Below are positions 58,298 through 64,000 of a stretch of 64,000 nt of DNA, piece by piece; the stretch's first letter is position 1, and the number at the start of each line of letters is the position of its first letter. The stretch comes from Agrobacterium vaccinii (GTDB lineage Bacteria; Pseudomonadota; Alphaproteobacteria; Rhizobiales; Rhizobiaceae). The notes beneath the pieces were generated by a model that worked only from the letters and a program-made list of their open reading frames with translations, had not been told where the DNA came from and made no database searches. Location of the stretch: contig NZ_CP054151.1 in NCBI RefSeq assembly GCF_021310995.1, positions 1,033,501 through 1,097,500 on the forward strand. The letters are read 5' to 3'. Both the position numbers and the translations under genes were made by a program.

Positions 58298-60816
58298 GAA
58301 TAGAAGAGCGGAGCAGGCTCGTTTTTCACGATCGCTGCGCTGTCAAATGTGATTTCGGGGTAAGGTTGGACATGGTCGAAAGCCATCGCCTGACCATCAA
58401 TTTCGAACTGACCATCCCACGTCAAAACGACCTCGGGCCGATCCGGTGCGTTGACGGAAAGAATGCGTTGCTCTGGGTCAAAGCTGACACGCGTGCCAAG
58501 CAATTTATTGCGGAAAGTCGCGAAGTCATCGGTACTTCCGCATCCAATCGTCGCGATCCAGCCGCATCGTTTCCCCTGTGAGCGGATTTCGCGGTTGGCG
58601 GTCGCACCAGTGGTAACTAACTCCAGGCCGTTCGTTGCATAAAGTGCCGCAAAGCCACGATCCGACCGCGCAAACAGCCAGTTGCCCTCAATAGAAACGT
58701 CATCGAGACCATCTCGCCCGAGATAGGCATGCGTCCAGTCGTTGCGGTGCGTGTCCGTATCGAAAATCATCAAGGCAAGGTCACGATGTTGGGCCACCCG
58801 TGGCAAAACGCCGTTTCCAGCCCAATAGGATGGCCTCTGACTTCCCCATGGATCATCCTCGCCCGGATGATTGACCCACAGCCGCGCCATGGGGTGTCCT
58901 GCAAGTCTGATGTCGAGGACATGTTGCTGATGCCCCCTCTTGCCTGTCTTGTGATCAACAACAGTCGAAAGTTGCGCGGCCTCGTTTTTGAAAAGTACGA
59001 GCTTTCCGCTTTCCAGGCCCTGGGCATAGCGCGCCTCCACCACGCGCCCTGCATCGAGCTGCGCCAGTGCATCCAGACGGGCGGGCGGCACATAGTTTCC
59101 GCAGCAGAAGAGCGGCAGCGAAGCCACCCCACCGTTGAGCCACCCTTTCCCGAAAGCAACCTTGGCAAATGGCGCAAGCTCCGTAAGCGGTCCCGCACGC
59201 AGCTCTTTGTCATAGGCTCTGCCTTGAGAACCAGCTGGTACGCCAGCAAGCGTGTGCAAAGCGATCATTTCGAAGATCAGATTGAGTTGATGACGCGCTC
59301 TAGCAGCCAAAGTTGGCTCGGCCCAATGCTCAATGGCAAGGAGACCGATAAAATCCACGGGATAGTAGGCAGCGGAATTCCACTCGGCCAAACCGTGGGC
59401 TTCGACGCTGTCGAACCAACGGGAGAGACGCTGCTGCGCAATTGCGGCCTGTTGCGCACCTGTCCGTCCTGACGCCGAGAAAATGGCATCCGGCAGGTAT
59501 CGCCCTGCCAGCAACTGGCTCGTATGGAAGCATAGAACGTGGTTTTCGCTCCAGAACCACATGACATCATTGCCGGGTTCATCCACCCAATAACGATAGT
59601 TCACGATCGATGCGTCAATCCGCTCGCGCAGCGCCGCAGGCAATCGCTTTCCATAGGCCTGTACCAGCCATAGCAGCGGGATCAGAACGAAATCCGAGCA
59701 GTCCTCTCTCCGGTCTATCGCTTTGAGTGTCGTATCGACAATGTCCGTTATCGTATCGATGTCGTCATCGCCAGTTGCCACCAACGCCAACGCACGGCCG
59801 ATGCGCCAGGCCCCGAACTCTGCGCTAAACGCCAGAGCTTCTTTTTTCCGACGGGCGATGTCCGTATCGCCAGCGGTGGCCACGATATCGGTCATGAAGG
59901 CGGCATCGATAACCCGCTCAACCTTTGCCGTGCCCGAACCGATGGTCAATTTCACGGCGTGATAGCCGTCGGCGATGCCAAGCGTTTCCGGTATTTCGAG
60001 ACATGTCTGGCCAGCGGTCAGCACCATATCGACATCTGCCAACAGAGCCCGTTCATGCCCATGGCTTTTAACCGCGATATGCACCGGTAAATCGCTTTCC
60101 GGCGCGGTATCGAATATCAATTCCAGAGGCTGCCCGACAAAGACATCGCGCGCTGGCCTGATATCGCGAACCAAATCCGCAAGACGTTTTGTTTCCTGCT
60201 GGTCAAGCGCCACAGGCAGAGCGACGGACAATGGCGTGTCATCCGTCACTTCAAGTTCAAAGAACCAGATGATGTCGCGCTCTGCCAGATCTTCGCAATG
60301 GAGCAGAATGTCGTTATCGCCCGCCTTGAGCGCGAGCACGATATCCGCATGACTTTCGACATTACGAATAAATGGCTCGAACCAGACTTGCTCCACACCA
60401 TTGACCCAAATGCGCACGCCTCCGCAGGTGAAAAGCCGAAATCTGGCATTACGCGCTTCTTCGCTGTGGAATGTCCCCTTCAACCATCGACGGACATGCG
60501 TCGGCACGTGCCAGAATCCGGTAAATTCGACACGACGGTTGGAGCCGGGCAAATTCAGATGCGAAACGGCCCAGTCGGTTTCGGGCGCAATATCTCTACC
60601 GATCATATGACTTTGGAAAGCCTTGCGGCAGGGCAGATCACCGACGTCCACAAATCCATTGATGAAACGATAGTTGACGCGATCTTCAGCCGGTGCGGGA
60701 ATGCCGGGATAGGACGTTTCCAGCAGGTCAGACACCATCCAAGCGGTAACCGTATCACCCTTTCGGGTAACATAAGCAGGTTCCGCAGTCGTGTCCGCCA
60801 CATGTGCATTCATCAT
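58294..60816 (-). CDS. Unrecognised 840-residue protein of the pectin-oligomer operon, putative carbohydrate-active enzyme
   Basis: I do not recognise the family. The first 320 residues look like beta-sandwich domains, with RFRLFTCGGVRIWVNGVEQV (about residues 126-145) resembling galactose-binding-type modules. Residues about 340-640 are helical with conserved-looking aromatic and acidic clusters: FWSENHVLCFHT (421-432), LAEWNSAAYYPVD (476-488) and GSQGRAYDKEL (529-539). This suggests an (alpha/alpha)-barrel catalytic domain. The last 200 residues look beta-rich again. There is no signal peptide. It is first in the operon, overlaps the GH105 gene by ATGA, and faces the operon's receptor gene across a shared promoter. 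A cytoplasmic hydrolase or lyase for rhamnogalacturonan oligomers is the most economical guess. Confidence 0.75.
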   Translation of the reverse strand: MMNAHVADTTAEPAYVTRKGDTVTAWMVSDLLETSYPGIPAPAEDRVNYRFINGFVDVGDLPCRKAFQSHMIGRDIAPETDWAVSHLNLPGSNRRVEFTGFWHVPTHVRRWLKGTFHSEEARNARFRLFTCGGVRIWVNGVEQVWFEPFIRNVESHADIVLALKAGDNDILLHCEDLAERDIIWFFELEVTDDTPLSVALPVALDQQETKRLADLVRDIRPARDVFVGQPLELIFDTAPESDLPVHIAVKSHGHERALLADVDMVLTAGQTCLEIPETLGIADGYHAVKLTIGSGTAKVERVIDAAFMTDIVATAGDTDIARRKKEALAFSAEFGAWRIGRALALVATGDDDIDTITDIVDTTLKAIDRREDCSDFVLIPLLWLVQAYGKRLPAALRERIDASIVNYRYWVDEPGNDVMWFWSENHVLCFHTSQLLAGRYLPDAIFSASGRTGAQQAAIAQQRLSRWFDSVEAHGLAEWNSAAYYPVDFIGLLAIEHWAEPTLAARARHQLNLIFEMIALHTLAGVPAGSQGRAYDKELRAGPLTELAPFAKVAFGKGWLNGGVASLPLFCCGNYVPPARLDALAQLDAGRVVEARYAQGLESGKLVLFKNEAAQLSTVVDHKTGKRGHQQHVLDIRLAGHPMARLWVNHPGEDDPWGSQRPSYWAGNGVLPRVAQHRDLALMIFDTDTHRNDWTHAYLGRDGLDDVSIEGNWLFARSDRGFAALYATNGLELVTTGATANREIRSQGKRCGWIATIGCGSTDDFATFRNKLLGTRVSFDPEQRILSVNAPDRPEVVLTWDGQFEIDGQAMAFDHVQPYPEITFDSAAIVKNEPAPLFYS

Positions 60817-60841
60817 AATAGATCGCCTCCCACCGATCGCT

Positions 60842-60857
60842 ATGAAATATTTTTCAT
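60842..60857. promoter_or_regulatory. Operator candidate 1 (ATGAAA-N4-TTTCAT)
   Basis: ATGAAA (60842-60847) and TTTCAT (60852-60857) flank TATT. It lies 26 bp before the start of the 840-residue protein. The same arms and spacing recur at 60983-60998. A site for the LacI protein encoded at 51614-52660 is inferred. Confidence 0.7.
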
Positions 60858-60982
60858 GATATAAAATTTACGATAAACACGTCAATTTCTACCATTTGTG
60901 CCGAACAAACAGCTTGACGCCAAGCTTGTCAAGTCGCAAAACAGAGGAAATCGAAACGATTGTGGGAGCTATCGTTCGGTTT

Positions 60983-60998
60983 ATGAAAATGATTTCAT
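60983..60998. promoter_or_regulatory. Operator candidate 2 (ATGAAA-N4-TTTCAT)
   Basis: ATGAAA (60983-60988) and TTTCAT (60993-60998) flank ATGA. It ends just before the GGGAGGA ribosome site of the receptor gene, so a bound repressor would sit at or downstream of the promoter. The centre is 141 bp from that of the other copy. Confidence 0.7.
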
Positions 60999-61010
60999 AG
61001 GGAGGATTAA

Positions 61011-62291
61011 ATGCTGAAGTATTTTTCAGGCGCGAGCGCCATTGTCATCGCGTCATTGGCCGGGCTGGCGGCGGCACATGCCGAAACCAGAACAATCACA
61101 TTCCTTTTTACCGATGATGACCAAGGCTATGTCCAACGGATGTCAGAACTCAGCAAGGAGTTCGAGGCCGCAAATCCTGGCGTGAAGGTGAACTTCATTT
61201 CTTCCGGCTACGATGCTGTCTCCAAGCAGTTGCCGGTGCAGTTGGCCGTTGGTGAAGGTCCGGATGTCGCCAAGATCACAGACTGGCAGCTCGCACCCTA
61301 CTACCTCGATATGCGCCCCTACATGAAGGATCCTGAAGCCTACGCCAAATTGCATGGCGCGAGCCTGGATCAGCTTCGTCTGCCAAATATCAACGATCCC
61401 AAGTCTATCAATGGCTACGTGGCATCGCAGACCCTGAACTTGCCTTTCGTCAACAAGACGCTGTTCGAGCAGGCTGGCGAGCCGTTACCTGGCCCGACCG
61501 CAAAACTCAGCGAGATCGTTGAAGCCTCGGCGCGTGTGGCGAAGGCAACGGGCGTACAGATACCGTTTACCATGGACCGTTCCGGCCACCGTTTCTCCGG
61601 CGGTGCTTTTGCCTATGGTGCGAAATACGTAAGGGACGGCAAGTTCAGTTTTCCTGACGACGCTACGAAGAAATACATCGCCGATGTTTACTCCTGGACT
61701 CAAAACGGCAGCTTTCCCAAGGAAATGTGGGGTGCCGCTGGCGGATCACAATACAAGAGCATGGGGGACGAGTTCGTCAACGGCAATGCCGTGACCTATC
61801 TTGCGGGCAACTGGATGGTAAATCCGTTCCAGACCAAGATCGGTGACGCTTTTGAATGGACAGCCATCAATGCACCTTGTGGTGACGCAGGATGCTACGC
61901 CATGCCTGGCGCGACTGCCATTGTTGGCTTCAAACGCACCAAATACCCTGAAGATGTTGCTCATTTCATCGAGTTTCTCGGCTCTGAAAAAGTACAAAGG
62001 GAAATCGCCGAGAATTACGTGATCCTGACGGGCGCTGAGATCAGCAATCCGAACTACAAGCTGACGGGCGAGAGCGCCAAAGCGTCCATGCAGGTCTTTC
62101 TGGACAACAAGAAAAACGTGCCCCAGGGCGCACGCGAGTTCGAAAAGAAAAAGGGTGGATCGGCGGTTTACCAGCAGATCGTTCAACGCATGAGCCAGTT
62201 GATCGTGGGTGAATTGACGCTCGACCAGACTTATAAAGTTCTGGAAGATGACATAGCGAAGATTAACGAGGCCGTTGACGTCAAAAAGTAA
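61011..62291 (+). CDS. Sugar ABC transporter substrate-binding protein
   Basis: A 426-residue receptor following GGGAGGATTAA. A signal peptide ends near AAHAE (about residue 25). The mature part has the family 1 sugar-binding fold: TITFLFTDDDQGYVQRMSEL, FEAANPGVKVNFISSGYDA and VAVGEGPDVAKI-like LAVGEGPDVAKITDWQLAPY. GAFEW-type aromatic patches are spread through it. It is transcribed away from the rest of its importer (ATPase and permeases, minus strand), sharing the divergent promoter with the two operators. The likely ligand is a pectin-derived oligomer. Confidence 0.9.
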   Translation: MLKYFSGASAIVIASLAGLAAAHAETRTITFLFTDDDQGYVQRMSELSKEFEAANPGVKVNFISSGYDAVSKQLPVQLAVGEGPDVAKITDWQLAPYYLDMRPYMKDPEAYAKLHGASLDQLRLPNINDPKSINGYVASQTLNLPFVNKTLFEQAGEPLPGPTAKLSEIVEASARVAKATGVQIPFTMDRSGHRFSGGAFAYGAKYVRDGKFSFPDDATKKYIADVYSWTQNGSFPKEMWGAAGGSQYKSMGDEFVNGNAVTYLAGNWMVNPFQTKIGDAFEWTAINAPCGDAGCYAMPGATAIVGFKRTKYPEDVAHFIEFLGSEKVQREIAENYVILTGAEISNPNYKLTGESAKASMQVFLDNKKNVPQGAREFEKKKGGSAVYQQIVQRMSQLIVGELTLDQTYKVLEDDIAKINEAVDVKK

Positions 62292-62758
62292 GCGGCCACT
62301 CTGCTCCGGCTATCAAGCTAAGACGCATTTCCTTTTTGATCTTCCCGCAACGTGCTGTGGGAAGATTAGCCGATTGATGGGAGCGCCCTCACGTTTCGCA
62401 ATGTTCGGGCCACCGGTCTTTTGCGTGTTTTGGCGTGGAATATTCCACGCCGAAACTCAAAATGAGCGACATGTTACGCCGTTATGAATAAAGGCCGTCT
62501 TGATGCCGGACATAAGCGGACATCGCCATCGTAGCGCTGTGTCGTCTTTGTTCCCATCGAATAAGGTTTAATGAGTGCTCTAACATATTAGATATTATTT
62601 AAGTAATAAAACTAGTATTACTAATATATAAGTATCTTATTTATCGTATATCAAAGTATAATATCCTTGTATTGTGTGATGACTTCCTCTAATTCATCAT
62701 TTGAGTTTGGGGCGTTTTCGTTCTGCGCCTCGGTTCGGGAGAAATTTGGGAGGTGCGA
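62292..62758. other. Intergenic region, 467 bp, with hairpin, long palindrome and very AT-rich stretch
   Basis: After the receptor gene, ATCTTCCC (62339-62346) and GGGAAGAT (62359-62366) form an 8-bp stem that could end the transcript. A 20-bp palindrome follows at 62432-62451. From about 62570 to 62690 the DNA is extremely AT-rich, with several short ATTA/TAAT dyads, and probably contains the promoter of the next gene. No gene is supported. Confidence 0.55.
62432..62451. promoter_or_regulatory. Perfect 20-bp palindrome
   Basis: GGCGTGGAAT is followed immediately by its reverse complement ATTCCACGCC. It has no spacer and no T-run, so an operator is more likely than a terminator. Its central GGAATATTCC is also present at 30371-30380. 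Confidence 0.55.
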
Positions 62759-64000
62759 ATGCATAGAAAGTCTCTAAAGGCGCTTTTGGTCGGCTGCGGC
62801 GTTTTGTGTGCCGGCGTTGGCGGTGCCCAGGCGCAAACCATCAGTGTGTGGTCCAGGCAGACCGATGAATCGATCAGCGTCCTGAAGGCGCTCACCGATG
62901 CCTTTACGGCGGATACCGGTATCAAGGTCGATACGTTCAACACTGGTATCGATTTCGAGCAGCGCCTTGCGCGTGCCGCAGCTGGGCGTACTCTGCCGGA
63001 TATTGTTTTGAACGATACGACGGCAATGGGGCAGATGAACCAGATGGGGATTTTGCGCGCCATTGATCAGTCCAAGATTGCAGGCAGTCAGGATGTGTCG
63101 CCCGCAGCTTGGGACGGCGCCAAGGCGAGTGACGGACAATTCTATTCTGTGCCGATTTCGGCTCAGTCCTTTGCCATGTTCATTCGCAAAGATTGGCGAG
63201 AGAAGTTGAACATGCCGCAGCCCAAGACGTGGGAAGACGTTCGGAAGCTTGCCGAAGCTTTCACCACGAAAGACCCAGATGGCAATGGCAAGGCTGATAC
63301 GTTCGGCATGGCCATTCCCGGATCGACGACGCGAGGTTATGCGAGCTGGTACATGAGTAGCTTCATCTGGGAGGCAGGCGGTGACTACGTCAAGCAGGAG
63401 GCGGACGGCTTCGTTCCGACATTGAACACGCCGCAGGTGGCGGAAGCGCTGACCTATGTGCGTGGCATGATTTGCGACAAGTTTGCCCAGCCTGGTGCCA
63501 TCAATGCGACGACAGGCGATACCCTGCCGACCTTCAGATCCGGGCAGACTGGCATCTTCGTCTCAGGCCCCTATCACATTCCGCAGCTTGATGCCGAGCC
63601 GGGCAAGGATGTCGTTGAGGTTGTTATGATGCCCGCGGGTCCTGGCGGCATCGCGTCTCTGGCAGAAGGCACGAGTGCCTACCTGCTGAAAAGCGTCAAG
63701 GACGAGGAAGCCGCCGACAAGTTTCTGGCGTTCCTGATTTCGCCGAAGGGCCAGGAAATCGCCATGGCGCAGGGTTCGGGTCGCACGCCGATCGTCCGCC
63801 TGCCGGTGAATACCAAGGTTGACGTCAATGCCATTCGCAACGATCCACGCTGGATGGTGTTCAAGGAAACCTTTGATAAATATGGGCGCTACATGCCAGC
63901 TGTTCCCAACTGGACCGCGGTTCGTACCCTGACGGGCGACGGCTTCAACCGCATTCTTGCCCAATGCGATGCGGATGTACCAGCCGAGCTGGAAGCACTG
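62759..64000 (+). CDS. Sugar ABC transporter substrate-binding protein, 3' end cut by window
   Basis: The ATG at 62759 follows GGGAGG. It opens MHRKSLKALLVGCGVLCAGV, a signal peptide cleaved near GGAQAQ (about residue 24). The visible 414 residues carry the family 1 receptor fold: TISVWSRQTDESISVLKALT, FTADTGIKVDTFN, RTLPDIVLNDTTAMGQM, then KTWEDVRKLAEAFTTKDPDG and EGTSAYLLKSVKDEEAADKFL. No stop is reached before the right edge. It is a second sugar receptor, distinct from the one at 61011, and presumably heads an importer operon to the right. Confidence 0.9.
   Translation, partial: MHRKSLKALLVGCGVLCAGVGGAQAQTISVWSRQTDESISVLKALTDAFTADTGIKVDTFNTGIDFEQRLARAAAGRTLPDIVLNDTTAMGQMNQMGILRAIDQSKIAGSQDVSPAAWDGAKASDGQFYSVPISAQSFAMFIRKDWREKLNMPQPKTWEDVRKLAEAFTTKDPDGNGKADTFGMAIPGSTTRGYASWYMSSFIWEAGGDYVKQEADGFVPTLNTPQVAEALTYVRGMICDKFAQPGAINATTGDTLPTFRSGQTGIFVSGPYHIPQLDAEPGKDVVEVVMMPAGPGGIASLAEGTSAYLLKSVKDEEAADKFLAFLISPKGQEIAMAQGSGRTPIVRLPVNTKVDVNAIRNDPRWMVFKETFDKYGRYMPAVPNWTAVRTLTGDGFNRILAQCDADVPAELEAL

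Noticed and set aside
62575..62690. Very AT-rich stretch as a replication origin or partition site
   Set aside because: There are no iterons, DnaA-like clusters or rep/par genes nearby. A promoter region for the receptor gene is simpler.

Overview
The window looks like an accessory replicon region (second chromosome or megaplasmid) of a Rhizobiaceae bacterium, most likely of the Agrobacterium/Rhizobium group. This is an inference from the moderately high GC, the dense ABC-importer operons each paired with a LysR, GntR, LacI, ROK or AraC regulator, an HWE-type histidine kinase, an IS427-group element, and protein styles typical of that family. No rRNA, tRNA, CRISPR array or replication gene was recognised.

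Layout. 1-2.2 kb: dipeptide-type ABC permeases (the second cut by the edge) divergent from a LysR regulator. 2.3-2.8 kb: debris, a flavin-reductase remnant and an IS3-family remnant. 3.1-5.4 kb: an HWE histidine kinase, a hypothetical protein and a secreted PRC-barrel protein. 5.7-10.7 kb: a tripartite tricarboxylate-type uptake system (fused TctA/TctB-like protein, TctC-like receptor), an alpha/beta hydrolase and a LysR regulator. 11-13 kb: a complete IS427-type element at the stop codon of a J-domain gene, then a decayed SMP-30/gluconolactonase. 13.1-15.2 kb: a two-gene unit of a membrane coiled-coil protein and a ClpP-like secreted protein. 15.4-22.5 kb: a ROK regulator and a six-gene operon (importer, GDPD phosphodiesterase, inositol-phosphatase-like enzyme) whose enzyme logic resembles agrocinopine (acc) catabolism. 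22.6-25.7 kb: an AraC regulator and a two-component flavin monooxygenase. 26.3-29.5 kb: a corA gene broken by an amber codon, a lipid kinase and a DUF808 protein.

29.6-33.5 kb: a GntR regulator and an amino-acid-type importer lacking an ATPase, with a TIM-barrel isomerase-like enzyme. 34.1-40.1 kb: a PotABCD-type importer with a creatinase-like M24 protein and a flavin reductase, followed by an RraA-like remnant. 40.6-42.6 kb: LysR and a Tat-exported metallo-beta-lactamase-fold protein. 43.2-46.8 kb: an AAA ATPase and a hybrid histidine kinase. 46.8-51.2 kb: a peptide-type importer operon truncated at its 5' end next to a phage capsid remnant, with a fused double ATPase, an isochorismatase-like hydrolase that lacks its catalytic Asp, and a GntR regulator. 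51.6-62.3 kb: a LacI regulator and a pectin/rhamnogalacturonan-oligomer locus (importer, GH28, GH105 and an unrecognised 840-residue protein), with two identical-arm operators in the divergent promoter. 62.8 kb to the edge: another sugar-binding protein.

The strongest candidates for new biology are the 840-residue protein of the pectin locus, the acc-like phosphodiester operon with a non-acc type of transporter, and the membrane coiled-coil/ClpP-like pair. The window also holds several instructive ruins: the amber corA, the capsid/permease junction, the SMP-30 and RraA remnants, and a partial duplicate of a flavin reductase whose intact relative lies 37 kb away. Several intergenic dyads that look like operators are listed with exact positions.
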